A stretch of DNA of 64,000 bases from an uncultured Atopobiaceae bacterium (GCA_944322145.1 CALUNW010000001.1:124001-188000); one strand, 5' to 3'; shown: positions 25,173 to 34,514, counted from the stretch's first letter. Notes: generated from the letters alone by a model not told the origin. Numbers and translations: made by a program.

Positions 25173-26540
25173 GTGGCAGCAGAGCAGGACCCCACAACGA
25201 AGGCCAAGGCGCCCAAGAAGGTCGCCCTCAAGGTCTCCGCCGTTCGCTCGGTCTCGGCCGAGGACAGCGCCGCGGACAAGAAGTCCATGGGGCAGGTCCG
25301 CAAGACCGTCATCTTCCTGGGCTGCGTCGCCGTCGCCTACGCGCTCTACCTCGTCTTCACCGGGCAGGTGGACGAGTTCGTGTCGTCGCTCGCCGGCGTG
25401 GACATGAGCTGGATCGTGGCCGGCGTCATCTGCTTCCTGTTCTACTACGTCTTTGGCATCCTCGCCTACGTGCTCTCCGTCGCGGCCGACCCGGACTGCC
25501 CCGTGGGCATCCGCGACCTCATGAGCGTCGAGGCCTCGGGCGTCTTCTTCATGCGCCTGACGCCCAACAGCGCCGGTGCGCCGCCCGCCCAGATCTTCCG
25601 CCTCACGCGCGCGGGCATGTCCGCCGGCGCCGCGAGCGCCCTCAACTTCACGCGCACCATCATCTACGAGGCCGGCGAGGGCGTCTTCGCCGCGATCATG
25701 CTCATCTTCTGCGGCAGCTACTTCTACGAGACCTTCGGAGACGTCACGCTCATCGGCCTCTTCCTCTTTGGCTTCAAGGTCGTCCAGGTGGCGGGCTTTG
25801 TCGCCCTGTGCCTGCTGCCCAAGCCGGTCATGGCCATCGGCAACTGGGCGCTGCGCTTTGCCAACCGCCGCAAGTGGCTCAAGGACGACAAGTACGAGAA
25901 GTACTATGACGTCGTCAACACGCAGGTCATGGAGTTCTCCCGCGCCTTCAAGCGCGCTGCCGTGAACGTGCCCGAGATGCTCGCCACGATGGGCGTGACG
26001 CTGCTGCAGCTGGGCTGCATGTACGCGCTGCCGTACTTCGTTCTGCGCTCCTTCGGCGAGCCGGCCGACTTCCTCGTGTGCCTGGCGAGCGGCTCGATGC
26101 TCGAGCTGCTGGTCAACGCCGTGCCCCTGCCGGGCGGCGCGGGCGGCGCCGAGGTGGGCTTTGCCTACCTCTTCCAGGACATGTACGGCGTGCACCTCAC
26201 GGCCGGCTTCGTGATCTGGCGCGCGATCGAGTATCTGCTGCCCGTCATCATCGCCGCCCCGTGCATGGGCCTGCGCTCCGCGAGCGGGGAGTCCATCAAC
26301 CGGCGCGCCAAGCGCGTCTGGAAGCGCATCCGCGGCTTCGTGACCGGCAAGGGCGCCGGCAAGAAGCGCGGTGCCGCGCGCGGCGGCGTCACGGTGAAGC
26401 CGGGGGCCAAGAAGGGCGCCGGCCCCGCCGCGGGCGCCAAGAGGGTCTCGGGCGGCTCTGGCGTCGAGGCACGCATCGCCGCGGGCAAGGCCGCTGCCGC
26501 GGCCAAGAAGCGGGCATCCGAGGACGCTGCGAAGCAGTAG
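25173..26540 (+). CDS. LPG-synthase-like (UPF0104) integral membrane protein
   Basis: A 455-residue protein of the lysylphosphatidylglycerol synthase transmembrane family (PF03706), often called flippase-like. About eight membrane helices lie between residues 45 and 375. Motifs LTPNSAGAPPAQIFRL and VPLPGGAGGAEVGFA are characteristic. There is a long Ala/Lys/Gly-rich basic tail of about 65 residues. No catalytic lysyltransferase domain is attached, so it is not an MprF. The GTG at 25173 has GGAG six bases upstream; a TTG at 25146 is an alternative. Confidence 0.82.
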   Translation: MAAEQDPTTKAKAPKKVALKVSAVRSVSAEDSAADKKSMGQVRKTVIFLGCVAVAYALYLVFTGQVDEFVSSLAGVDMSWIVAGVICFLFYYVFGILAYVLSVAADPDCPVGIRDLMSVEASGVFFMRLTPNSAGAPPAQIFRLTRAGMSAGAASALNFTRTIIYEAGEGVFAAIMLIFCGSYFYETFGDVTLIGLFLFGFKVVQVAGFVALCLLPKPVMAIGNWALRFANRRKWLKDDKYEKYYDVVNTQVMEFSRAFKRAAVNVPEMLATMGVTLLQLGCMYALPYFVLRSFGEPADFLVCLASGSMLELLVNAVPLPGGAGGAEVGFAYLFQDMYGVHLTAGFVIWRAIEYLLPVIIAAPCMGLRSASGESINRRAKRVWKRIRGFVTGKGAGKKRGAARGGVTVKPGAKKGAGPAAGAKRVSGGSGVEARIAAGKAAAAAKKRASEDAAKQ

Positions 26541-26636
26541 GGCGTCCTTCTCGCCGGCCGGGGCGCATTCTCTGAGCGCGAGGCGCGTCACTCGGGCGAA
26601 AAAACGCTGTGGTCAGAAAAAAGTCCAAATTGAGGC

Positions 26637-26666
26637 TTGCGCTCCGGGGGAGATCCTTGCTAATAT
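26637..26666 (+). promoter_or_regulatory. tRNA-Val promoter
   Basis: -35 TTGCGC (26637-26642), 18-bp spacer and -10 TAATAT (26661-26666), with an AAAAAAG tract just upstream that could be an UP element. Confidence 0.8.
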
Positions 26667-26707
26667 ATCCCTCGCGCTGCGGTCCCCAACGCAGCCAACC
26701 AACATAA

Positions 26708-26782
26708 GGGCGCTTAGCTCAGGGGGAGAGCGCTTCCCTGACACGGAAGAGGTCACAAGTTCAAATCTTGTAGCGCCCACCA
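26708..26782 (+). tRNA. tRNA-Val (GAC)
   Basis: Acceptor arms GGGCGCT and AGCGCCC; anticodon stem CTTCC/GGAAG with loop CTGACAC, anticodon GAC; T arm AGTTCAAATCT; CCA encoded. Confidence 0.96.
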
Positions 26783-26790
26783 AATCTTCG

Positions 26791-26824
26791 CAGCTCAGAG
26801 CATATCGGCTCTGAGCTGTTTTCG
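26791..26824 (+). terminator. tRNA-Val terminator
   Basis: Arms CAGCTCAGAGC and GCTCTGAGCTG around ATATCG, followed by TTTTCG. Confidence 0.9.
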
Positions 26825-26841
26825 TATCTGACGTTGCGGCA

Positions 26842-26961
26842 GGTGCCAAAATGCGGGCTTCTGCGCGTTGCCGACACGCAGAAGCCCGCATTTTGGTTCC
26901 GTTTGTACGCATGAGGCCACAATCGGGCACCAAGACGCGCATATGACGGGATTCCGGCACC
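26842..26961 (+). repeat. Composite palindrome, copy G (divergent)
   Basis: GGTGCC opens the element and GGCACC closes it. The inner part contains an inverted pair (CAAAATGCGGGCTTCTGCG and its complement near 26870-26895), then two reversed units like those of the other copies. It is the most divergent member of the family and sits between tRNA-Val and the 3' end of an LtaS-like gene, followed by a CGAGAAGGAC word. Confidence 0.65.
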
Positions 26962-26998
26962 GGGGCGCAGAGACGCGCGGGGCGCCGAGAAGGACGGC

Positions 26999-29164
26999 CT
27001 ACTCGACCTTGCGCGCGAACTCGAGGTAGGTGATCTGCGCGAGGTCGTCGTAGGCGTCGGGCATGTGTCGGCTGTCGTCGGCCTCGATCCAGCTGCCGTC
27101 CGCCAGGCGCGCGCCCACGATGCTGAGGGTGGGGAGCTCGTCGCGCAGGGCGAGCTGGGCCTTCTGGAGCTCGGTGAGCGGAGCCCCGGAGACGTCGAGC
27201 ATCATGGCCGCGAGATACGCCGGGCTCGTGTAGTCCCAGACGGTCTCCGCGGGCACGACCGATCCGTCCTCGGCGTAGGTGCCCGACGCGATGGGGTAGT
27301 TCGCCCACAGGGCGTAGGTGGACTGGTAGCACAGGGCTGCCTTGGTGAGGTCGTCCGCGCCGGGGTAGAACGCCTCGACGATCGCGGGGGTTATGCCGGG
27401 CTGGTGGTCGCCGAAGAACAGGACGACGACCGGCCGGTCGAGCTGCGAGAGCTGCTCCACAAAGTAGCGGAGGTCGCGGTCGGAGGCGTCGATGCAGGCG
27501 AGATACTCGTTGAGCTGCGCCGTGGTCGACTCGTCGAGGCCCTCGGGGGCGTAGTTGCGCAGCTGGTCCGCGGGGATGTTGCCCTGAGTGTAGCTGCTGT
27601 GGTTCTGCATGGTGATGTCGAAGACGAACTGCGGGTCGTCGCTCTCGCGCAGGATCTCGAGGATCTTGTCGTAGGTGGAGGCGTCCGTCCTGCCGCTGTG
27701 GTACCACGGCGACTCCTGGAACTCGTCGCTGTCGACGAACTCGTCAAAGCCCAGCTGCTCGAAGACGCTCTCGCGGTTCCAGTTGGTGGCGAGGTTGGGG
27801 TGGATCGCTGTGGTCTCGTAGCCCAGCTCGGAGAGCTGCTTGGCGAGGCTCGGCACCTCGGAGAGGTCGTAGATCGTGTAGGGGTACTTTCCGCTGCCCA
27901 CGTAGGCGAGCGAGGTGCCCGTGAGGAACTCGAACTCCGAGTTGCAGGTGCCGCCGCCCTGGATGGAGACGGCGAGGTCGCCGCGCAGCGTCGTGCCCTG
28001 CCAGCTGTTGTAGAACTCGGGGCCGGCGTAGCCCACGCGCAGGCCCTCCAGGAACGAGAGGTCCGAGAAGGACTCGTTCATGATGCAGACGATGCTCGGC
28101 CGCAGCTCGTCGAACTGCTGCTCCGCGGCGGCGCGGCGCGGGCTCGAGCCCTCTCCGGCGTCATACGCCTCGGCGTAGCCCTCCTCCAGCTCGGCGGCGC
28201 CCTCGTCGGAATAGCCCTTGGGGCGCTCGATCGGGATGTCCTGGAGCACCTTGACGAATGAGGGGAGGAACCCGTGGCGCTTGTAGTAGGTGACGGAGTC
28301 CCAGTAGTCCACCCTCGTGTCGAACGCCTCCCCGTAGTCCATCGTCACGCCCGACCAGAAGAGGCTGCCCACGACGAGCGCCGCGGTGACGTTGCCCAGG
28401 ACGTTGCCGAAGACGCCCTCGTGGGTCCGGGGGCGCGAAGGCGCCACGAACGCGCAGATGCCGATGGCGACGAGCGCGCAGGCGATTCCCAGCACGACGA
28501 GGTGGTCGACGGAGTAGGTGTAGGTGCCGCTGACCTCGTTTGCGGTCCCGAGCGCGAGGAGGTCGCCGGGCATGATGGAGGCTGCCTTGAAGCGCGTGAC
28601 GAAGAACTGGGCGATGCCGACGATGGAGAGCGTCGCCACGCAGGCCGCCATGCCCGCGCCGCGGCGCTGGCAGACGAAGTAGAGGATGGCGAGGGAGCCC
28701 AGGATGATGAGGAGCTCGACCGTGGAGAAGACGGGGTCGATCTCAAAGATGGCGTTGTTCCAGGGGAGCTCCAGCGCGAGCCAGCCGAGCGCGCAGGAGG
28801 CGAGAAGCGCCGCGAGCGCGATGCCGCCGCGAGCCGCCTCCCTGCGTGCGCGCGCCGCCCGGTCGCCCTCCGGCGCCGCGTCGAGGGCGTCGAGGACGGG
28901 TCGGCGTGCCAGCGCGCAGGCGCCCTCGACGAGGGCGGCGATGCAGAGCAGGACGACGGCGAGCGGGTCGGACTCGCTCTCGTAGAGGCCGTCCGCGCAC
29001 CAGATCTGGGCGGCGATAAGCGCCGCGACGGCGGGGAGGAGCCAGAGGAAGTCAAGCGGGTGCACATCCCTCTTGCGCGAGACGCGCCAGTACGCCGCGA
29101 AGGCGGCGCAGGCGAGAAGCACGATGAGGAAGGTCTGGGGGATCTGTGGGCTGAGCTCGAACAT
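26999..29164 (-). CDS. LtaS-like phosphoglycerol/phosphoethanolamine transferase 1
   Basis: A 721-residue membrane sulfatase-fold enzyme. Seven or eight helices fill residues 10-275, then an extracytoplasmic sulfatase domain. Candidate metal and catalytic residues are Glu364 in MNESFSD, nucleophile Thr406 in GGGTCNSEFE and Asp586/His587 in FFGDHQPG. The family transfers glycerol phosphate or similar groups from lipid to surface polymers (lipoteichoic acid in Staphylococcus). Exact donor and acceptor cannot be read. It lies about 100 bp downstream of a paralogue on the same strand. Confidence 0.85.
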   Translation of the reverse strand: MFELSPQIPQTFLIVLLACAAFAAYWRVSRKRDVHPLDFLWLLPAVAALIAAQIWCADGLYESESDPLAVVLLCIAALVEGACALARRPVLDALDAAPEGDRAARARREAARGGIALAALLASCALGWLALELPWNNAIFEIDPVFSTVELLIILGSLAILYFVCQRRGAGMAACVATLSIVGIAQFFVTRFKAASIMPGDLLALGTANEVSGTYTYSVDHLVVLGIACALVAIGICAFVAPSRPRTHEGVFGNVLGNVTAALVVGSLFWSGVTMDYGEAFDTRVDYWDSVTYYKRHGFLPSFVKVLQDIPIERPKGYSDEGAAELEEGYAEAYDAGEGSSPRRAAAEQQFDELRPSIVCIMNESFSDLSFLEGLRVGYAGPEFYNSWQGTTLRGDLAVSIQGGGTCNSEFEFLTGTSLAYVGSGKYPYTIYDLSEVPSLAKQLSELGYETTAIHPNLATNWNRESVFEQLGFDEFVDSDEFQESPWYHSGRTDASTYDKILEILRESDDPQFVFDITMQNHSSYTQGNIPADQLRNYAPEGLDESTTAQLNEYLACIDASDRDLRYFVEQLSQLDRPVVVLFFGDHQPGITPAIVEAFYPGADDLTKAALCYQSTYALWANYPIASGTYAEDGSVVPAETVWDYTSPAYLAAMMLDVSGAPLTELQKAQLALRDELPTLSIVGARLADGSWIEADDSRHMPDAYDDLAQITYLEFARKVE

Positions 29165-29261
29165 ACTGCTCCCTGAGGCGGCGCGCGGGACGCCGGCGAG
29201 CTGACGGAACGCTTACACAACCTTTTCAGTATAGGTTGCGCGCCCGCCCTTCCCGAGGGGG

Positions 29262-31382
29262 CTACTTCAGCTTGCTCGCAAACTCCAGATACGCCATGTC
29301 CGCCAGGTCGTCGTATGAGTCGGGCAGCCCCTCGGCGTCGCTTCCGGCGGCGAGCCACGACCCGTCGGCCAGGCGGGTGCCCACCAGGCTCAGCGCGGGG
29401 AGCTCCTCCCGCACGACGAGCTCCGCCTTCTGGTAGTCGCTGAGCGGCGCGCCGACGGCCTCGTTCAGCAGGGCGCCGAGGTAGCAGATCGAGGTGTCGT
29501 TCTTCTCGGCCCTCTGGTCGTTGCCGGCGACGTCGTAGTTTGCCCAGATGACGTAGGTGGTCTCGTGGATGCGCAGGCTGTGCTCGAGCGCGTCCTCGCC
29601 CGGGTAGAGCGCGTCGTTGACGATCGTGGAGAGCGCCGGCTGGTGGTCGCCGAAGAACAGGAGCACCACCGGTCGTTCAAGATCTCGCAGCTCGTCGACG
29701 AGCTCCGCGAGCGCGCGGTCGGACTCCTCGATGCACGCCAGGTACTCGGAGAGCCGGTCGTTGTCGTAGCTGCTCATGCCGTCGACGGCGTACTCGGCGA
29801 CCTCGCCGATGTTCTCCTGGTCGTAGGCGGAGTGGTTCTGCATGGTCACGTCGAAGATGAACTGCGGCCCGTCGTCGGCCTCCAGCAGCTCGAGGATCTT
29901 GTCGTAGGTGGCCGCGTCCGAGACGCCGCTGTGGAAGGTCTCGGCGCCCTCGAAGTCGTCGATGCAGAGGAACTCGTCAAAGCCGAGCGCCTCGTAGACG
30001 CGGTTGCGGTTCCAGTTGGTGGCGTAGTTGGGGTGCATCGCCGTGGTGGCGTAGCCCAGCTCGGAGAACTGCTTGGCGAGGCTCGGCGCCTCGGAGAGGT
30101 CGTAGAGCGAGTAGGGGTACTTGCCGTCGCCCACGTAGGCGAGGGGGATGCCGGTGAGCAGCTCGAACTCGGAGTTGCAGGTGCCTCCGCCGAGCACCGA
30201 GACCGCGAGGTCGCCGGTCATGAGGGAGTCGCCCACCGAGTTGTAGCGCGCGGGCCCCTCGTAGCCCCAGATGTCGCCGCCGAGCGCGGAGAGGTCGGCG
30301 AAGGTCTCGTTCATGATGCAGATGACGGTGGGCTTGAGCTCATCGAACTGCTCCTCGGCCACGGTGCGCCGCACCGAGGCCCCGTCGCCGGCGTCGTACT
30401 CGGCCGCGTAGGCGGCCTCGGTCGCGCGGGCCTCCGCGGCGTCGTAGCCCTCGGGGCGCTCGATGGGCAGGTCCTGCGCCACGGCGACGAAGGTGGTGAG
30501 GAACCCCTGGCGCTCGTAGTAGTCGAGCGCGTACCAGTACTCCATGCCCACGCCGAGGTCGTCGAAGTAGCTGGGGACGGTCACGCCCGCGCCGAGCGCG
30601 GCGAGGGCCGCGAGCGCGCATCCCAGGTTCGCGAGCCTGCGTCGCGCGGAGCCCTCCGACGTCTCGGCGCGCGCCGCGAACACGAGCGCGGAGGCGGCGG
30701 CCGCGAGCATCACGCAGGAGAGGCCCTGGAGCACGGCGCCGCTCACCGCGTAGACGTAGTTGCCGCTCACGGCCGCGGCGGTCTCGAGGACGAAGAGGTC
30801 GTTGGGCAGGATGGCGGACGCCTTGAAGCGCGCGACGAAGTACTGCGCGAGGCCGATGACCCAGCAGATGAAGACGCCCAGCGTCAGTCCGGCGCCATGG
30901 CGCTGGAAGAGGAAGAACAGGACGAGAAGGGCGCCGAGGATGATGCTCGCCTCGATGGCGGCGTAGTTGAGGGCGATGGAGAGCGCGGTGGCGTTGTAGG
31001 TCAGCTCCAGGGCGAGAAAGCCGAGGACCACGCAGGCGAGAACCGCGACCACGGCGACGAGCGCGCGCGTGGGGGCTCCAGACCCCGGCGCCCTTCTCGA
31101 CCGCTCGGCGACCCATGCCGCAAAGCGGCCCCGCGCGAGCGCCGCCGCGCCGGCGACCAGGGCCGACGCGCACAGGACGGCGAGCTCGGCCGGGCCGCCC
31201 TCGTAGAGGCCCAGGGCGCACCACGCCGCCGCGAGGACGAGGCCCGCCACCGGGACGAGGAGCCAGCAGAGCGTGCGTGCGGAGGGCCGGCTGTCCCGGG
31301 CGCGACGGCGGCGAACGTAGAGGCCCGCTGCCAAGGCGAGAAGGGCGAGCGTGACGAGGGGGAGTGCGACGAGCATCTTCAT
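29262..31382 (-). CDS. LtaS-like phosphoglycerol/phosphoethanolamine transferase 2
   Basis: A 706-residue paralogue of the downstream gene with the same plan: seven or eight N-terminal helices and an external sulfatase domain with MNETFADLS, GGGTCNSEFELLTG and LFFGDHQP. The strong similarity through the catalytic half (AFSELGYATTAMHPNYATNW-type region) shows a tandem duplication. The ATG at 31382 lies directly against AAAGG; an ATG two codons later (31376) has better spacing and may be the true start. Confidence 0.85.
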   Translation of the reverse strand: MKMLVALPLVTLALLALAAGLYVRRRRARDSRPSARTLCWLLVPVAGLVLAAAWCALGLYEGGPAELAVLCASALVAGAAALARGRFAAWVAERSRRAPGSGAPTRALVAVVAVLACVVLGFLALELTYNATALSIALNYAAIEASIILGALLVLFFLFQRHGAGLTLGVFICWVIGLAQYFVARFKASAILPNDLFVLETAAAVSGNYVYAVSGAVLQGLSCVMLAAAASALVFAARAETSEGSARRRLANLGCALAALAALGAGVTVPSYFDDLGVGMEYWYALDYYERQGFLTTFVAVAQDLPIERPEGYDAAEARATEAAYAAEYDAGDGASVRRTVAEEQFDELKPTVICIMNETFADLSALGGDIWGYEGPARYNSVGDSLMTGDLAVSVLGGGTCNSEFELLTGIPLAYVGDGKYPYSLYDLSEAPSLAKQFSELGYATTAMHPNYATNWNRNRVYEALGFDEFLCIDDFEGAETFHSGVSDAATYDKILELLEADDGPQFIFDVTMQNHSAYDQENIGEVAEYAVDGMSSYDNDRLSEYLACIEESDRALAELVDELRDLERPVVLLFFGDHQPALSTIVNDALYPGEDALEHSLRIHETTYVIWANYDVAGNDQRAEKNDTSICYLGALLNEAVGAPLSDYQKAELVVREELPALSLVGTRLADGSWLAAGSDAEGLPDSYDDLADMAYLEFASKLK

Positions 31383-31507
31383 CCTTTGATAACGCGGGAC
31401 TTACGTGGCCCTAATGATAGGCCACGGCAGCGGCCGAACCCGAAGCTCCCGAAATCTCCCGGTTCCTGAGAGGGGTCCTTCTCGCTTGCCCGCCCCGCGC
31501 CCCATCG

Positions 31508-31575
31508 CCGAGTAAGAGTTATTTGCGAGAAGGATCTCCAGATCGGCGCTCTTATTGCAAACAACTCTTACTCGG
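31508..31575 (+). repeat. 68-bp inverted repeat with CCGAGTAAGAGTT arms
   Basis: Arms 31508-31526 and 31557-31575 match at 18 of 19 positions. A second element with the same CGAGTAAGAGTT arm ends lies at 61695-61760 but with different inner sequence. It lies in the 332-bp gap between the LtaS-like gene and the nitroreductase; the rest of the gap shows a degenerate direct repeat (TGTCCT-ATGGGCGG, near 31595 and 31622), a CTTCTCG word and TATAAC at 31676-31681, a possible -10. Confidence 0.8.
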
Positions 31576-31714
31576 TGGAGGCCGGCGGCAGATTGTCCTT
31601 ATGGGCGGCGGCCGGCCGCCGAGTGTCCTGATGGGCGGAGCCGACGGCCGAGCGTTCTTCTCGCCCGCGGACGGGGTATAACCGATTCAGGGAATCCCGG
31701 ACAGAGGAGGAGCC

Positions 31715-32236
31715 ATGAACGAGGTCATCCAGGCCATGAAGGAGCGTCGCAGCGTCCGCGCCTACACCGACGAGGTACCGTCCCGCGCGCTGATCGACCA
31801 GGTCGTCGAGGCGGGCCTGTGGGCTGCGAGCGGCATGAACCGCCAGGGCCCGATCATCGTCGCCGTGACCGACCGCGCGCTGCGCGACCGGCTCTCGGCC
31901 ATGAACGCCGAGGTCATCGGTGACCCCAGCCGCGACCCGTTCTACGGCGCCCCCGTCGTCCTTGTCGTGCTCGCCCCGCGCGACCAGGCCAACCGCGTCT
32001 ACGACGGCAGCCTCGTCATGGGCAACCTCATGCTCGCGGCGCACGCGCTCGGGCTGGGCAGCTGCTGGATCCACCGCGCCCGCGAGGAGTTCGACACGCC
32101 CGAGGGCAAGGCCATCCTCGCCGAGCTGGGCGTCGAGGGCGACTACGAGGGCATCGGCCACTGCATCCTGGGCTACCCGGCAGAGGTCCCCGCCGCCAAG
32201 CCGCGAAACGACGGTCGCGTGTTTTACGCGGAGTAG
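31715..32236 (+). CDS. Nitroreductase-family flavoprotein
   Basis: A 173-residue FMN-dependent nitroreductase-like protein. RRSVRAYTDEVP near the N-terminus is the FMN-phosphate-binding RRSxRxF motif; AAHALGLGSCWIHRA is the C-terminal family signature. It is short for the family but complete. The ATG follows GAGGAGGAGCC. Substrate unknown; such enzymes reduce nitro compounds or quinones with NAD(P)H. Confidence 0.88.
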   Translation: MNEVIQAMKERRSVRAYTDEVPSRALIDQVVEAGLWAASGMNRQGPIIVAVTDRALRDRLSAMNAEVIGDPSRDPFYGAPVVLVVLAPRDQANRVYDGSLVMGNLMLAAHALGLGSCWIHRAREEFDTPEGKAILAELGVEGDYEGIGHCILGYPAEVPAAKPRNDGRVFYAE

Positions 32237-32270
32237 CGGGCCGGCGCGCGGCGCAACGTGCTAGCCTAGA

Positions 32271-32300
32271 GGGTCGTCGGGCATGCCCGGCGACCCTTTT
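32271..32300 (+). terminator. Nitroreductase terminator
   Basis: Arms GGGTCGTCGGG and CCCGGCGACCC (one G-T pair) around CATG, then TTTT. Confidence 0.85.
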
Positions 32301-32329
32301 CCGTACGTGACGAGCGAGAGCGGGGACCA

Positions 32330-33295
32330 GTGGATCTCAGCCAGGCCATAGAGTGCGCGAGCGCCTTCGTCTTCCCGGGATTTCTCACCGACGACGCGTC
32401 GCTCTCCGCGGAGCGCGCCAGGAACGAGGAGGCCCTCGGCGTCCTGCGCGCCGCCTGGGCGGAGGCCCCGGCGGGCCGCGAGCCCTTCTCGTACGACCTC
32501 GTGCGCTCGCTCGCCGACCGCAACCGCGACGTCTGCGACCGCTTTGGCATCGAGAAGCTCCGCGACGTCTCGGCATCGAGCTTGGCGCGCGGCCTGTCCA
32601 GCGCCGACCTCATCCATGCCGTGGCGGTCCTGCAGCATCGCACGGACGCGCAGGTCACGGCCCTCTCCGGCCCCGACGCGCGCGACCTCAACGTTGCGTG
32701 GGTGGACGCCCCGGTCTCCGGCATGGTCGTGGGCATCGACATCGAGACCACCGACCGCGACCCCGCGCGCGGCTACATCATCAACGTGGGCCTCGAGTTC
32801 ATGACCGTGGGGCCGGACGCCAGCCCCCACGACCCCTTCGCCGGCTACTTCGGCCTGCCCGAGCTGTACGCCGAGAAGGGCGTGCCGCTGGCGGACATCC
32901 ACAAGATCCAATGGTCCGACCTCGAGGGGAGGCGGCCCTTCCGCGAGGACGCGCAGGTGCAGAAGGCGCTTCTCGCCGCGTTGACGGCCTACCCGTACAT
33001 GGCGCACAACGCCGCCTTCGAGGACTCCTGGTTCATGCTGCACATCGACGGCTACGCCGAGGCGCGCAAGGCCGGGCGCGTGGTGCCCATCGACACGCGC
33101 GACATCTGCCGGCGCGTGGACCCCGAGACCCGCACGCTGCCGCACGAGATGCGCCCCGCGTCGCTCGAGAGCTGGGCGCTGCGCCGCGGCACCCTCAAGC
33201 CCGGCGAGTCCGAGCGCCACCTCGGCCTCGACGACGTCGAGCTCATGCTCGCCACGGTCCAGGCCGAGTTCGCGGCCCGCAACATGCTCGGCTGA
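32330..33295 (+). CDS. DEDDh 3'-5' exonuclease-like protein
   Basis: A 321-residue protein whose C-terminal two thirds is an RNase T/DnaQ-type exonuclease domain: GIDIETTDRDP (DxE, motif I), HNAAFEDSWF (motif II) and HLGLDDVELM (histidine and aspartate of motif III). The first 120 residues are unlike known DnaQ proteins. It starts at GTG 32330 after AGCGGGGA. It could act in repair or RNA turnover; it has no polymerase attached. The acpS gene follows 26 bp later. Confidence 0.8.
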   Translation: MDLSQAIECASAFVFPGFLTDDASLSAERARNEEALGVLRAAWAEAPAGREPFSYDLVRSLADRNRDVCDRFGIEKLRDVSASSLARGLSSADLIHAVAVLQHRTDAQVTALSGPDARDLNVAWVDAPVSGMVVGIDIETTDRDPARGYIINVGLEFMTVGPDASPHDPFAGYFGLPELYAEKGVPLADIHKIQWSDLEGRRPFREDAQVQKALLAALTAYPYMAHNAAFEDSWFMLHIDGYAEARKAGRVVPIDTRDICRRVDPETRTLPHEMRPASLESWALRRGTLKPGESERHLGLDDVELMLATVQAEFAARNMLG

Positions 33296-33321
33296 CGCCG
33301 ACGCCGGGGAGGGGCGCCCGC

Positions 33322-33696
33322 ATGGTCAGGGGAATCGGCATAGACTCGGTCGACATCGAGGAGATGGCCCGGCTCGTCGCCGACGGGCAGACCGCCTTCG
33401 CGCGCCGCGCCTTCACGGAGGCCGAGCGCGCCCAGGCCCTCGCGCGCCATGACGCCGCGGCATGCCTCGCCGGCAAGTTCGCCGTCAAGGAGGCCGCCTT
33501 CAAGGCCCTCGCGCGCCACACCGCGGAGGGCTTCGACTTCCGCCGCGTGGAGACCCTCGAGGACGAGAACGGCTGCCCGCACGTTACGCTCGACGGCCCG
33601 CTCGCCCCGGTGCTCGCGGAGGCGGGCGTCACGGAGCTTCTCGTCTCGATCACCAACGAGCGCGGCGTCGCGACTGCCGTCGTCCTCGCGCAGTAG
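33322..33696 (+). CDS. acpS: Holo-[acyl-carrier-protein] synthase
   Basis: A 124-residue phosphopantetheinyl transferase of normal length. GIGIDSVDIEEM (metal-binding aspartate), FTEAE and the signature LAGKFAVKEAAFKAL are clear. It would convert apo-ACPs to the active form; besides the fatty-acid ACP, the two unusual carrier proteins encoded at 39347 and 56893 could be clients if they are modified at all. The ATG at 33322 follows GGGGAGGGGC. Confidence 0.92.
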   Translation: MVRGIGIDSVDIEEMARLVADGQTAFARRAFTEAERAQALARHDAAACLAGKFAVKEAAFKALARHTAEGFDFRRVETLEDENGCPHVTLDGPLAPVLAEAGVTELLVSITNERGVATAVVLAQ

Positions 33697-33728
33697 CGCC
33701 CCGCGCCCGCGTCGCTCCCTGTGCATCG

Positions 33729-33743
33729 GCACAACGATTGTGC
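33729..33743 (+). promoter_or_regulatory. Perfect 15-bp palindrome, possible operator
   Basis: GCACAA-CGA-TTGTGC, 150 bp upstream of a small membrane-protein gene. A CATACT near 33800 could be a -10. The binding protein is unknown. Confidence 0.4.
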
Positions 33744-33892
33744 TCGCCGCCGCCGCGTTTTGTGTCCCGCATCCATTGGGCCGGCGTCGCGCCCTCTCCA
33801 TACTATCTGCACAGGGTTACAGGCCCGGGCACAGGGTCCGGGCTCCGGCGCGCATGCCGCGCCGGGCGGCTATCAACGGAGAGGTGACTGCC

Positions 33893-34402
33893 ATGCCCAT
33901 GAAGAGCTCGACCAAACTCGTGAAGGTCCTGCTGACCAACATCCCCATCGCCGTGTGCATCTCGCTCGTCGCGAGCTACATCGGCATCAGCTCCGCCGGC
34001 GTCCCCGAGGAGGCCTTCATGCCGGCCTTCCTGTCCACCGCCGCCATCAACATCGTCATGGCCTACATCATCTCCTTCTTCATCGGCTGGTTCATCCCGG
34101 CCGAGAAGTGGGGCTTTGCCTTCGCCGGCGCCTTCGGCCTCACCCCGCAGAGCGGCCTGCCCTTCGGCCTGGTGCTCAACATCGTCGTGAACACCGTCTA
34201 CGTCGTGGTGAACGCCGTCATCCTCACCTTCGTCAACGCCAACGTCATGCAGGGCATGCCCATCTCGATGTTCCCGATGGCCCTTCTCGGCAGCTTCTTC
34301 CAGTGCTGGATCGTGGGCTACATCGTCTCCCTGCTCTGGGCCCAGCCGGCCGAGAAGATCGCCCGCAACCTCATGAACGACCCCGCGCCCGACATGCACT
34401 AA
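33893..34402 (+). CDS. Small four-helix membrane protein, unknown function
   Basis: A 169-residue protein with four predicted membrane helices (LTNIPIAVCISLVASYIG, IVMAYIISFFIGWFI, VVVNAVILTFV, CWIVGYIVSLLW) and a conserved-looking WFIPAEKWGFAFAG segment. No domain recognised. The gene product encoded at 59468-59866 has a similar size and layout and may be a distant paralogue. The ATG at 33893 follows GGAGAGGTGACTGCC. Confidence 0.7.
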   Translation: MPMKSSTKLVKVLLTNIPIAVCISLVASYIGISSAGVPEEAFMPAFLSTAAINIVMAYIISFFIGWFIPAEKWGFAFAGAFGLTPQSGLPFGLVLNIVVNTVYVVVNAVILTFVNANVMQGMPISMFPMALLGSFFQCWIVGYIVSLLWAQPAEKIARNLMNDPAPDMH

Positions 34403-34470
34403 GCTCTTCTCGCGCATCTTTGACCATCGGCCCGCCCGCGCCCCGCGCCGGCGGGCCTTCCTGTTCGAAA

Positions 34471-34502
34471 TGATCCGATGGGGGACTGACCCTTTTGGAT
34501 CA
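34471..34502 (+). repeat. Degenerate GGGGACAGACCCC-type element
   Basis: TGATCC and GGATCA frame GGGGGACTGACCC. It lies directly before the ribosome site of the hydrolase gene at 34515 and would be translated as a false N-terminus if an upstream ATG (34470) were chosen. Confidence 0.6.
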
Positions 34503-34514
34503 GGGGGGAGGACC

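Noticed and set aside
25173..26540. MprF-type lysylphosphatidylglycerol synthase
   Set aside because: Only the membrane domain is present; the catalytic lysyltransferase domain is absent and replaced by a basic low-complexity tail.
34470..34514. N-terminal extension MIRWGTDPFG of the metallo-beta-lactamase-fold gene
   Set aside because: These codons are the GGGGACAGACCCC-type repeat read as protein; the GTG at 34515 has a strong ribosome site.
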